Assembly: GCA_016946835.1 (NCBI GenBank) | Contig: JACVTC010000004.1 | Coordinates: 620,001-645,000, forward strand | Length of the DNA: 25,000 nucleotides | Direction of reading: 5' to 3' | Origin: Neocallimastix lanati (nom. inval.) | Lineage: Eukaryota; Neocallimastigomycota; Neocallimastigomycetes; Neocallimastigales; Neocallimastigaceae | Shown here: in pieces, positions 11,944-23,727 of the stretch | How positions within the stretch are numbered: the first letter of the stretch is position 1 | How the letters are laid out: each line of letters starts with the position of its first letter | Notes under the pieces: model-generated | Database searches by the model: none | What the model was told of the DNA's origin: nothing | Seen by the model: the letters and a program-made list of their open reading frames with translations, nothing else | Made by a program: the position numbers and the translations under genes

Positions 11944-12641
11944 GTATTGTTTTTGCTTTTGTTTTATTATGTAGAGTGCCAGACAAAATGAAGAAAATAA
12001 ATTATGGAGACCAAAGTTAACGTTAAAAAAGTAAATATATATTATATATTATAGGATTAACACTTTTTTTTTTTTTTAATTTTTTATATTTATAGATAAC
12101 TACATAATTATATATATATATATATATATAATTTAAAAGTCATTTAGATACAGTTCGTTCACTTTCATTTCATCATACAGATAAATTATTATTATCATGT
12201 TCAGATGATGGTACTGCTAAACTATGGAATTTAGAATTCTTAGGAAATACAAAAAAGTAATGATAATATATATATATATATATATTTGTAAACAAATAAT
12301 ACACAAATAAAGAAGACAAAAAAAAAAAAAAAAAACAGTTTTTTTTTTTTTTTTTTTTTCTATATTTATTATTTTATATTAAAATAATTCTAATAATATT
12401 AATAATAATTATAATCATTTTTATAGGAACATGGTTGATATAGATCCAATTTATACCTATAGAGGACATATGGGTCCAGTATTATCTGTCGATATGTCTG
12501 AAAATGTATGCTATACAGGTGGTTTAGATTCTACCATTAGATCATGGAAAATTCCAGCAAAGAATATAGAATTATATTCTAAATATGGTAAATTAATAAA
12601 TATAACAATAATTAATAATAGATAATAATACTAAATAATAA

Positions 12642-12672
<31 letters not shown>

Positions 12673-13078
12673 TGTTTTTACATAACAACAAATCATCTTT
12701 ATTATGTATTAATAATTTATATATTGATCTATAAAAAGATCCAAGTATTAAACAACATACATTTGAAGGTCATACGGATGCAGTATGGTGTGTTAAGTCG
12801 CATCCATTAAGAGATCATTACCATTTATTAGCTTCAGGATCATCAGATGGTACTGTAAAATTATGGGATACCGAAAGTTATGATTTAAAATCTACTTTAG
12901 ATTATAATGGTTTATTATCTAATAGATCAAAAGAAATTGAGTCAAACCCAACCTATTTAGATTGGTTAAATATTGATTTAAGTAAAATGATTGTTTCTTA
13001 TCAAAATTCTATTGTTAAATTATTTGATATTGAAACTGGTAGTGAATACATGAAATTACCAAGTGCTGAAACTTATGG

Positions 13079-13111
<33 letters not shown>

Positions 13112-13224
13112 AATTTAATTTATTTATTTATTTATTTATTTATTATTATTTTATTTTATTTTATTTTATTTTATTTTTATTTATAAATATTTTATTTTTA
13201 ATATATTAATAACTGAATTAAATG

Positions 13225-13268
<44 letters not shown>

Positions 13269-14097
13269 ATATAACTAATATAATAAAAATTTAAATAAAT
13301 TAATAATTAAATCACTATATAAAAAATAATAATATAGATAATACACTTGCAACTCAAATTAATCAAGTCTTATCTCATCCAACAATGCCATTAATTATTA
13401 CTGCCCATGAAGATCGCTATATAAGATTCTTTGATGTGAAATCAGGTAAATATAGAAATAAAAATAGATTTTTTCAAAATTCTATAAAAATTAATTTATT
13501 AAAAATTATACCATAATATTAATAAAACATATTCCAATTTTATTTTATAATTATAGGTGAATGTATTAATTCAATGACTGCACACTTAGATGGTGTAACT
13601 TCATTAAGTATTCATCCATCAGGTCTAACCTTTGCATCAGGAGGTTAGTAATAATAAATAATAAATAATAAATAATAAATAATAAATAATAAATAATAAA
13701 TAATAAATAATAAATAATAAATAATAAATAATAAATAATAAATAATAAATAATAAATAATAAATAATAAATAATAAATAATAAATAATAAATAATAAATA
13801 AATTATAAAATATATTTATATATATATGGATTTTAAAATTAATAAATAATAAATAATATATAATAAATAACATGTAATATATAATATAAAATGATAAAAA
13901 TTATAATAGGACATGATTCATCTATTCGTATTTGGGATATATCATCAAAGAATTGTATTCAAGAAATGTCATCACATAGAAAGAAGTTCGATGAAGGTGT
14001 ATGGTGCGTTAAATACCATCCAATTCTATCTAATATATTAGCAAGCGGTGGTGGTGATTCTACTTGTAAAATATATAGTATTGATCAACCTTTTTAA
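9393..14097 (+). CDS. STRN: Striatin (STRIPAK scaffold, PP2A B''' subunit), 14 exons, complete
   Basis: Exons: 9393-9518, 9663-9766, 9886-10227, 10553-10890, 11029-11237, 11497-11590, 11718-11797, 11975-12030, 12140-12256, 12427-12587, 12739-13077, 13338-13445, 13557-13643, 13910-14097. They sum to 2349 nt, 782 residues plus stop, close to animal striatin. Residues 11-77 are the striatin N-terminal coiled-coil domain (FPGVLHYLQMEW, then RRVKMLEYALRQER across the first junctions). ILKAYLLEVGYW (about 188-199) matches the conserved block after the coiled coil. Residues 200-430 are an Asn/Ser/Lys-rich linker. Residues 449-782 form about seven WD40 blades (LDTVRSLSFH...KLWN; GHTDAVWCV; ITAHEDRYIRFFD; AHLDGVTSL; HRKKFDEGVW). 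In fungi the orthologues are Far8/Pro11, which hold PP2A and GCKIII kinases together at internal membranes. Exon 14 ends with TAA and AATAAA follows at 14118. Individual exon edges are less certain than the identity. Confidence 0.93.
11278..11378. repeat. Inverted homopolymers T36 and A28 inside striatin intron 5
   Basis: T36 at 11278-11313 is followed, after about 37 nt, by A28 at 11351-11378. In RNA they could pair as a long U:A stem bringing the intron ends closer together. The tracts may vary in length between reads or assemblies. Confidence 0.85.
12318..12359. repeat. A18-CAG-T21 foldback in striatin intron 9
   Basis: A18 at 12318-12335 and T21 at 12339-12359 are separated only by CAG, making a perfect 18-pair hairpin with a three-base loop. 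The loop contains the only CAG near there, which would otherwise resemble a 3' splice site. Confidence 0.85.
13644..13909 (+). repeat. Striatin intron 13, built of the heptamer array plus core copy 4
   Basis: Directly after the GTTAGT donor begins about 22 copies of the same heptamer as at 6201-7610 (13647-13800). Next comes a fourth copy of the core (13803-13843, two bases shorter in its TA run), then more heptamer and a short unique end with the TAG acceptor. The flanking exons read correctly across it: GGA is completed at the junction inside the WD40 block SGGHDSSIRIWD. Confidence 0.9.
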
Positions 14098-14342
14098 TCA
14101 TTAGAGTACAAAACAAAATAAAAACAAAATAAAAGCAATTCAAAAACTAAAAAAAAAAAAAAAAAACAATATTAATCAGTTTAAATTAATAAAGCAATTA
14201 AAAAAAAAAAAAAAAATAATTTTTTTTTTATATATTTAAAAATATTTGTATTTATAAATTAAAGCAAATTAAAACCCCTATTAATTATGTAATTTTATCA
14301 ATAATAATAATAATAATAATAATTAATAAAAAAGTGAAAAAG

Positions 14343-14373
<31 letters not shown>

Positions 14374-15310
14374 TAAAATAAAAATAAAAATAAGAAATAA
14401 TAATAATTTCTACAATAATAATAATAATAATAAAATAAGCCATATAAGAAATAGAAAAAAAAATTAATATTAATATTAATATTAATAAAAAAAAAAAATT
14501 AAACACCAAAAATAACAAATATATTTATATTAAAAAAGAGAAAAAATCAAATCATAAAACTATATGAATAAACTATATCAACCTATTAAAAAAAAAAAAA
14601 AAAAGCAAAATTTTTTTTATTAATAAACTAAATTTTTAAATAATATATTTTAGAATCGTTTTTTATTTTTTTTTATTTTTTTTTATTTTTATTATTTTAA
14701 TTTTTTTTTTTATTTTATTTTATTTTTATTTTATTTTTATTTTTTTATTTTTATTATTATTTTTATTATTATTTTTATTATTATTTTTTTTTTTTATTAT
14801 TATTTTTAAAATAAAAGTAATTCGTCATTATTAGAATCATTTATTATTATTATTTTTTTTTTATTTTATTTTATTTATTTACTAATAATATATATATAAA
14901 ATATATTGGTTAACTGTTTTTAAAAATTATTTTTAAATATGTTAATATAATATGATGGTTTAAAAACAATAAAATTCCAAAAAAAAAAAAAAAAAAAAAA
15001 AAAAGTTAATATAAATTTATATATTTATTAAAAGTCGTATTTTAATGTTTATATATTTGTATATATATATATATAAATATTTTAAATTGTTTAATCATTG
15101 AAATTCATTAATAAATCATGTGAAATAATTAAATCAACCATGAAAATGTTATGTTATTAAATGAAACATGGAAAAAATAAAAAAACTTCATTTTAAACAT
15201 AAATACAATTTTTATATTAGTTTATGTAATATTAAGTTTTTTTAATTTTTATTTTTAATTAATATTTATAATGAACTTTATATTATTAAATATTTTTTAT
15301 AATTAATAAT
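14098..15310. other. Striatin 3' flank and A+T-rich intergenic DNA
   Basis: This stretch contains the likely striatin 3' UTR, with AATAAA at 14118 as a possible but weak poly(A) signal in such a background. T- and A-rich microsatellites follow (14640-14880) and an A27 run near 14978-15004. A frame of Ile/Phe/Leu on the minus strand at 14285-14518 is only homopolymer translation. No gene is seen. Confidence 0.6.
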
Positions 15311-15430
15311 TTTCTTGTAATATTTTTATATCATTAAAATATTAAAAATTTAATAATAATTTTCTCATAATATTTTTATATCATTAAAATATTAAATATT
15401 TAATAATAATTTTCTCATAATATTTTTATT
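15311..15430. repeat. 50-bp tandem repeat, 2.4 copies
   Basis: Units begin at 15311, 15361 and 15411 (partial). Copies 1 and 2 differ at only a few positions (TTTCTTGTAA against TTTCTCATAA, and AAAAATT against AAATATT). No coding or known RNA feature is seen in them. Confidence 0.9.
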
Positions 15431-15900
15431 TTCTTAATGTTTTAAATACATTGTATTAAAAATAATTTTCAAAACAGTTTATAATTAATTAAATATTTAC
15501 AAATTATGTCTATCTCAGTATCATTATTCTTTATTGTTTTTATTGTATGTAGATGTATATATTTTTACTATTAAAGGTCATTTTGTTTGATCAACTTTCT
15601 AATATATTATTAATTAAAATATGTATATATTAGTTCAAAAATTTGAATATCAATTTTAAGTAATTGATGATATAATTCATAATCCTATTATTCTATATGA
15701 TTCATTTAAATTATATACAATACAACATATAATAAAGTTAAAATAAAATTTTTTATTAACATAAAATAAAAATGGAAAAAAAAAAAAAATTTTTTTAAAA
15801 TTATTAATTGTATAAAAATGGAAAAAAAAAAAATTTTTTTTTTTTCATTTTTATTTTAAGAACATGAACAAGAAAACATTAAAAATATCTAAAAAGGATA
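15431..15900. other. Intergenic A+T-rich DNA
   Basis: No gene is seen. A two-copy direct repeat (ATAAAAATGG followed by an A run, then a T run) starts at about 15766 and 15813, 47 bp apart. Confidence 0.55.
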
Positions 15901-16079
15901 AATTAATTTTTTATTATTTATTATTTGATTAATAATAAATAATATTTTTTAAGGAATTTATAATAATATTTTATTATTTATTATTTGATTAATAATAAAT
16001 AATATTTTTTAAGGAATTTATAATAATTTTTTATTATTTATTATTTGATTAATAATAAATAATAATTTTTAAGGAATTA
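15901..16079. repeat. 60-bp tandem repeat, three copies, each with a 14-bp palindrome
   Basis: Units begin at 15901, 15961 and 16021 and are nearly identical. Each carries TATTATTTATTATT, a TGATT loop and the exact complement AATAATAAATAATA (unit 1: arms 15912-15925 and 15931-15944), followed by AAGGAATT. Changes are confined to the unit start and to one base after the right arm in unit 3. Confidence 0.93.
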
Positions 16080-16771
16080 CCATATATAAAACATTCAACT
16101 AATAAATTAAATAAGGCAAAGGTAAAAAGGATAAAAAAAAAAATTTTTTTTTTTCAAATTCTATATTAATATTGTATATTGTCTTTTGTAAATCATATAG
16201 TATATAAAATAATAATAATAAAATATTTCTTTCAATAAGTTTTAACATTTTTAAAAATTTAATAATAAATAAATAATCATTTCTTATTCTTTTTAAATGA
16301 ATAATGGTAAAACTTTAAAACTAAATATAAATAATATATTTTGTAAAGTGTTACATTTTAATATATATTTCAGAATAATGTATTAATTATTTTAATAATT
16401 CATTACTTATAATACAAAACTTATTATTATTCATATGCATAATATTTTTAATACAATTTTTATAATGAGTAACACTTAATAAAAGGAATTTTATTCATTT
16501 TGTTGAAAATATTTCAAAATAAATTATTAAAAGCTTTAAATTCTATAAAACATTATTCCATGAACATTTAACATTACATCTCAATTTATATAAATAAATT
16601 ATCCTTTCTTAATAATACTTGATAGATTAGTTTTTTTTCTTTTTTTTTTTTTTTTAGTGTTTGATTATATTTTTATATTAATATTTAAGAGAATACTTTA
16701 AACTCAATACTCAAAGAATTATTTTATATAATACAAAATTATTTAGTTTTAAAACAAATATAGTTTGTGAT
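16080..16771. other. Intergenic A+T-rich DNA
   Basis: Nothing is recognised on either strand. Only short homopolymers and ordinary A+T sequence are present. Confidence 0.55.
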
Positions 16772-16882
16772 TTTGAATTTAAAAAATTATAACAATCAGT
16801 ATATTAAATTTGAATTTAAAAAATTATAACAATCAGTATATTAAATTTGAATTTAAAAAATTATAGCAATCAGTATATTAAA
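16772..16882. repeat. 37-bp tandem repeat, three copies
   Basis: Units begin at 16772, 16809 and 16846. Each contains TTTGAATTTAAAAAATTATA, then a conserved CAATCAGTATATTAAA. The third copy differs by one base (ATAGCAATC instead of ATAACAATC). No function is recognised. Confidence 0.92.
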
Positions 16883-17114
16883 ATAAATTTCTCTAAAGTT
16901 TTATTATAATTAGTAATTAATAATTGTTTATATTAAAACTTCCCAATTTTGATAGTTAAATTTTATAATGATAATATATAATAAAAAAATAATAAAAAAA
17001 AAAATTATTAATATATATTTAATTTATTTCAAGGATACTTTTTGAAAGAATAAATAATACATTCAAAAGGACATTTATTTATATATTTATTTATTTATAT
17101 ATATATATATATAT

Positions 17115-17165
<51 letters not shown>

Positions 17166-20100
17166 TTTTATTAAAACATATGACTTTTCTATATAAAACT
17201 TATAAAATTTTATTATGTTAAATATTTTAATTTTATATCAGCCATAAATTAACAAATACATATTTCTACGAATACGTATATTTTGAAAATATAATATCCG
17301 ATTATGTGTTTAAATTCAATTAATTATTATGGCTTATTAAAATAAAAATAAAATGTACCACATTTATACATTTAATTTTAATTTAAATCTACCTTATAAT
17401 AAAATTAAAGGAATATATATATATAAGGGTTTTTTTTTTTTTTTTAGTCATTTATTAAAAAATTCACAAGGGAACTTTAATTTATAGTAATACTGTTTTG
17501 AACTATATTAGTATATATTAAAGAAATATATAATTTATATTATTTAATATAGTAGTTACAAATTATAGATATAAATTCTATAAATACTGTACATTATATA
17601 TTACTAAGCCATTTATTTAAATTGTATTAGTTATAATTTTGGAGTGATAAATATATTAAATATTTTATTTATTTGCCATGTTTTTTTTAAAAAAAATTTT
17701 TTTTAATATATATTAATTTAATTTAAATATAAAATATTTTTTATTAACCAAATTTTTATTTATATATTTATATATTGATAATAATATTAAATATATCATA
17801 TTATATTATTAAATATATTAATTCATAGAATGAAATATACTATTTTTGATATAGTAATAAATTATTTTATATTTATTTTCATTGTTTCTATTATTCATTT
17901 AAACTTCTATTATTATGTTAAATTTATTTGTATTAGATTGAATGATAAAATGTATTAAGGAATTACAACTACGTTTATTTCTCAAATTTAGAATTCTTAT
18001 ATTCATATTTTTTATTATTACATATAAATACTAAAGCCATAACAAAGTTATTAGTATATTTATTATAAAAAATTATTAAAAAAGTTTAATATCTAATATT
18101 TTTATCATTTAATAAATTAAATAGAAATAATAAATTTATTAAAATTTTTAATATATAGTATTCAAATTTTAATATATAGGATTTTCCTTATCCTTAAATA
18201 TTTAAAAAAAAAAAAAAACTAACTAAATAACTAAATAACTAAATAAATAAACATTTAATTAATTAAATAAATATAAATCTTTACACATAAAATTATTATA
18301 CAGTATATTGTAAATATTTACGATTTGTTTTGCTACACAAAATAATAAAATGGAAAAAAAAGAAAATCTTTAATTTTTTTTTACTATCTAGTTTTATTTT
18401 TTATTATTATTATTATTATTTTTTTTTTTTTTTTTTTTTTTTTTTTGAAACGTTTTGTAGCATTAATAACAAATAAAAGTAATAATATATAAAATTAAAA
18501 CTTTTTTTTTAAACTACAAAATAGATGAAATATTTTTAATAAACTTTCAAAATTGATATATAAAAGTAATAATATATGGAGAAAGAAAAAAAGACAATTT
18601 AATTTCTTTTTCAATTTTATTGTTTTGTTTTCTTTCTTTATTATTTCTTATATATTTTTATAGTTTATGAAAAAATAAATAAATCAAAAATAAAAAAAAA
18701 AAAAAAAATAAAAATAAAAATAAAAAATAAAAAAATAAAGATAAAAATAAAATTAATAATAATAATAACATAATAAATTATATTTTTAATCAAATTCAGC
18801 TTATATTGTATTCTTTTTGTTCTTCAAAAATTATACAAAGATTTAATATAATAATTAAAATTTTAGATAATATTTAATTAAAATCAAAATTGATTGTTAT
18901 TTCGACAATATATAGTCTAGTAAAAAATTAAAGATAATATTTCTGTTACTAAGCTAACATATAAAAGAAAAAGGAAATAATGATTTTTTTTGAATTATTT
19001 AAATATTTATAATAATTAATAAAATTCAACAGAAGTGTAAATTAAAAAAATAATAATAATAATAATAATAATAAAAAATAATAATAAAACAAAGGAAGAA
19101 GCAAATAACTAAAAATCAATAATAATAAAAATACTAATAACATTAAAATAATAAAATAAAAAAATTTCTAATAAAGCAAGCGCGTAATTAAATTAAAAAG
19201 TTATTTAGTACTTCAAATATATAAGATATTTAAAGCGGAAAATATTTTTTATGATATTATAAAAACACAAATTATATATATTTAAAGACAATAATATTAA
19301 CAATAATAAAAACAAATTAAAATAAATAAATAAATAATAAATTATGATTTTTAAATATATTTTAAATGTAAAATAATAATTAAGTTAAAATAAGAAATCT
19401 TTTGGGGAATTTTAAAGATAATATAATTAATATTTTAACAAATCAAATTAAATAGATAAAATCTTCATATTTTTGAAATTTAATTAGTGTAGAAAAAAAA
19501 ATATAAATTAAGAATTTGCACACTTTTATACTCTAATTTATAATATTTTAACAATATTTATTTATTTATTTATTTATTTATATTTTATAAAAAACAAGAA
19601 ATAATTCAAAAAGTAATAAAATTCAAAAATATATATATTATTAAATTGGTGAATATTATTATATTTAAATATTGTAAATATTTTATTTTTTCACAATCAA
19701 AATCTCTTATAGCAAGCACTGTAGTAGTAATATTATTAATCAATTTTTAAACAATATATTTTAGCATTATTAATATATTATGATAATTAATTTAAATAGT
19801 CAAAGAATTTTCTTTAACTTTTAATATTATTAGTATAAATATCAAATTTATATATTTATAAATAAATCAAATAATATTATTAAATAATATTAATTAAATT
19901 ATTAATATTATCAAATTATATTCAATAATAAGAGTATAGTTATGAAATAAAAAAAAAATAGTTTAATAATATATATTTTTTTATACAAAACAAAGCAATC
20001 ACATATAATATATTCACTGTATTTTCAAAGCTTAAATTTATTTTAAATTGAACTAACGTAGATTTATTAAAATATTGTTAATTCAAAATTACTAAAATAA

Positions 20101-20279
20101 TAAATAATCAGTATTTCAAAATTTTAATAAAAGTATTATTTAAATTAAAACAAGTATTTTTTCTTTCTTTTCTTAATCAATATCTAATATTAAATAATGA
20201 AAAAAAAATATGCATTTCATTAAAAATATAAAAAAATAAAAATAAACAGAATATTTCAAAATTATATAAATTTATAAGT
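16883..20279. other. Long gene-free A+T-rich intergenic region
   Basis: No coding frame, tRNA or rRNA is recognised on either strand. The region holds (TTTA)n at about 17113-17168, a T26 run near 18420-18446, three AACTAAAT-type octamers near 18220-18245, (AAT)n near 19050-19075 and (TTTA)n near 19558-19580. Gene-regulatory DNA for the cyclin gene presumably lies at the right end, but no element stands out. Confidence 0.55.
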
Positions 20280-20348
20280 TTTTTTTTTTTTCTTTTTCTT
20301 TTTCTTTCTTTTTTTTTTTTTTTTTTTTTTTTAAACATGAAAAATTAG
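20280..20348 (+). promoter_or_regulatory. T/C-rich tract and possible three-codon uORF upstream of the cyclin start
   Basis: A pyrimidine tract with interspersed C (20280-20332, for example TCTTTTTCTTTTTCTTTC) lies about 120 bp before the cyclin ATG. Such tracts often sit at fungal promoters and transcription starts. Just after it is ATG AAA AAT TAG at 20337-20348. If transcription starts upstream, this is a minimal upstream ORF that could damp translation of the cyclin. The transcription start is not known. Confidence 0.35.
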
Positions 20349-20448
20349 TCAAAAGAAAAATAGATAAGCAAGTAAATTTACAAAAATTTAAAATAATAAT
20401 TGATTTTTAATATAACAATTTTAATAAATTTCAAATTCGAATAAGAAA

Positions 20449-23400
20449 ATGGTTACCAAGCCAGTGATTGAAACAGTAAATCCTTTTGTGAAAGTAATGC
20501 AAAATAAAGTACCTGAATATAAAGGAATTTGCTCTTTATTATCTATTAAAAGGCCATATTCAAGTAAATATTCAAAAGATATATTTCCACGATTTGTAAG
20601 ATATTTTATAAATTCAAAATGTCTGAAGGTAAATATATATAGAACAAGAACGATCAATCAAAAATTAATAATTATAATATCATTAATAAAATTTAATAAA
20701 ATTATAAAATATCTATAAAGCAGAATTTTTTATTAATTTTAATATATGTATTAATTAATTATTATATATTTAAATGTGTATGTATATTATTTGTTTGGAA
20801 TATAATTAAATATTATGTTTAAACAGATTTCTATGAAAGAATATGAAAATTTAATAAATAATAAATACATGAGTGTATCAAGAGCTAAAAAATGTGATCA
20901 TTCAATAAAAGTGTTATTAGATTCTACGCATTTAACCTTTCCTGCTATAATGATTGGATTAGGATATATATCTAAATTAAGAAGAAATACCATTACTTCT
21001 TCATTATTGCATCATCAAAATAATTCAGAAGTAAAGATATTAACTCTTTCTTTAATGGCTTCGATGAAGGCACATTATGATAATGTTTATTCAAATAAAT
21101 CATGGTCAGCAGTATCGGGAATTCCTTTAAGAGAGCTAAATATACTAGAATCTAATTTTTTACATGATATAAATTTTGACCTCTTTATTAATGAAAGAAT
21201 ATTTTTTGACTATTTGGATAGGGTAGAAAACTCACTAAAAGAATATTATGAAACAATAAATAATAACGAAAATAAAAATAAAAGTAATGCAGAAACATTT
21301 GAAAATTCAAATATACCATCTAAGGAAATACATGATTCTAGAAATTTCAAACATAATTCTCTAAATTTAACGCCGGCACCTTCTCCGAAGGATAATAACA
21401 ATGAAGATAAAATGAATGACTCATATAAATATTTGAATGTACCAGAAAATAAATGCAAATCGAATAAGTCGATATCAAGTTCACCTTCGGAAAACAATTA
21501 TAAATCACCAATATATAAACAAGGTATTTCTACCCCTTCGATTTATTCAACTGAATCTTCTTCTTCCTCGGAATTATCAGAATTAAATTTACCTCAAATT
21601 AAAAATAACAATGCATTTGATAGTGAAAATCAAAACTCTAATCAATCTATTGATGATAATGAGTGTAATAGTAAAGACTCTAAACGCATTAAGAAACCAT
21701 CGAATTCATTAAATCAATCCAACAATAAAAATGGTATTAGTAATGATAATATCATGAATACTAAGTTGATGGTAACCTCTAAGGAGGAAATTCAACAGAA
21801 TTTACCAATTAAAAGTAGGTCAACAAAGTATAATTCTTCAACTTTACCCAGTTTTCTTCATAAATATCAACAGAAGGTTGAGAATGGTGAATATATAAAA
21901 TATCTTGATGATTTAGACGCTAATGCCAAAGAGAATACTGGAAAAAAATCAAATATTAATAGAATTATCAGTAAAGAAGAATTACATGCATCACCATTTA
22001 ATAATTCTGAAGTTGAAATTTCACGTTCATCGCCGGTACCTATAAATAAAAATTCAGGACAGCAACTTCATTCTAAAGATAAAGGATATTATAAAAATGA
22101 TACTCAACAACGTTATATACCAAAAAGGACCTCATCTAATAATCTTCATCATTTCATACCAAAGAAAATGTCATCAACAAACCTTAATGCGCAATACAGA
22201 GAATCTATTAATGAAAATAAGGGAAGTATTAAGCAATCCAATTCCATATCAATTGCATATCAAACAAAGCCCAATCAACAAATGGTTGATTCATCCAATC
22301 AATTATTTAGACATAAAACTGTATCTTTAACTTATCCAGTTGCTACAACTGCAACAGTCACAAGTTCATCGTTATATGCGAATTATCCACAAGGTCAATA
22401 TGCAATACCTCTTTATAAGCCTCAAGTAGCATATACAAACCAAAATACAATACAAAAGATATATCCTTATTATGTACCTCAGAATTCTTCTCAAATAGGA
22501 GTAATCATAGATACAAATATTGTTCAACAACCAATACCTATACGGTCAAATTCAACAATTTTACAAGCGCAATCATTACCACCTAATCCTATTCCATCAC
22601 CAATATCTCCTCAATCCATAGTATATAGTAATGGAATCACAATTTGTCGTCAAAATAGTTATCAATCAAACTATACAGCAACTTCACCTTATGCTGGAAG
22701 TGTTATTTCAACTCCTATAAATACGAATGTTTATTATTCTTCAGAAAATAATCTAACTACCCCTGTTCACATTTTATCTTCACCACCTATAATAAATCCA
22801 ATAAATAATTACCCATATAATGGTAATAGTCAGGAACATACGGATTATAATAATAATAATAATATGAATAATTATAATAAATCAAAGGAAAAATTTTCAG
22901 ATAATAATTTTGATCGCCAATCGAAAAAAAGCTATAATAGTATAAATGATAATAGTAGCTATGATAGTGTTTATAATTGTGATTTCGAAGATAATAGTTG
23001 TATAAATAATGAAAGTGAAAATGGTAAATCTAGTATAACAAAAAGAAGTAATACTATTGGAAGTTCTCAAAATATACGAAATGAATTAAAGAATAATGGA
23101 CAAGTTCAAAATCAATACCTTCATCCATCTTATTCATATATTCCAAACAATAACTATGGGTATGATAATGGAATTTCTCGTAGTAGTAGTTATAATTTTG
23201 AAAATAATATTACTCGTTCAAATACTTATTCAAATGAAACAAATATTAGTGTAAATTCTAGTCATAGCGTCATTTCTTATGATCAAAACTTAAGAAAAGG
23301 CTATCCTAATGATATTTATAGAAACAACAGTTATGACAGTGCCTCAACTATTACTACAAATGTTGGATATTATGATCCATCACGTAATTATAGTTATATT

Positions 23401-23678
23401 AGTAGTAGTTATCCAGTTATTAATGGAATTTATAGAAGTAACAGTTATGCATCTTCGGCATCTTCGATGATAAATGATAATGGTTCTTATTATAGTAATA
23501 ATAAGAGATTATCTCACACATCAAGTTACTATAAGAAAAAACAAAATGGTATATATTCTACAGATCATAAATATGTAAATGATGATAAATCGAAACCATT
23601 TTATAGAAGTAAAAGTGTCAATAATAAGAATTATAGAAATAATCACAGTAGTATTGAGAATAATACTAATACTAATAC

Positions 23679-23727
<49 letters not shown>

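Larger units (their letters stand above)
9519..13909 (+). other. Thirteen introns of the striatin gene
   Basis: Introns: 9519-9662, 9767-9885, 10228-10552, 10891-11028, 11238-11496, 11591-11717, 11798-11974, 12031-12139, 12257-12426, 12588-12738, 13078-13337, 13446-13556, 13644-13909. Sizes run from 109 to 325 nt. Donors are GTAAAA, GTAAAT, GTAATT, GTAATG, GTATAT or GTTAGT. Acceptors are TAG in eight and AAG in five. TACTAAA, a branch-point-like string, occurs near 9872 and 12628. Each junction was fixed by frame continuity with the striatin family. Contents are almost all A and T, with long homopolymers or (TA)n. Confidence 0.82.

Noticed and set aside
13637-13873. Minus-strand frame of the same YYLLFII type
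   Set aside because: It is the heptamer array inside striatin intron 13 read backwards.
14285-14518. Minus-strand frame rich in Ile, Phe and Leu
   Set aside because: It arises from A/T homopolymers and (AAT)n runs in the striatin 3' flank; there is no domain and no composition change.
20421-20657. Minus-strand frame opposite cyclin exon 1
   Set aside because: It is a shadow; the plus strand continues into a recognisable cyclin box.
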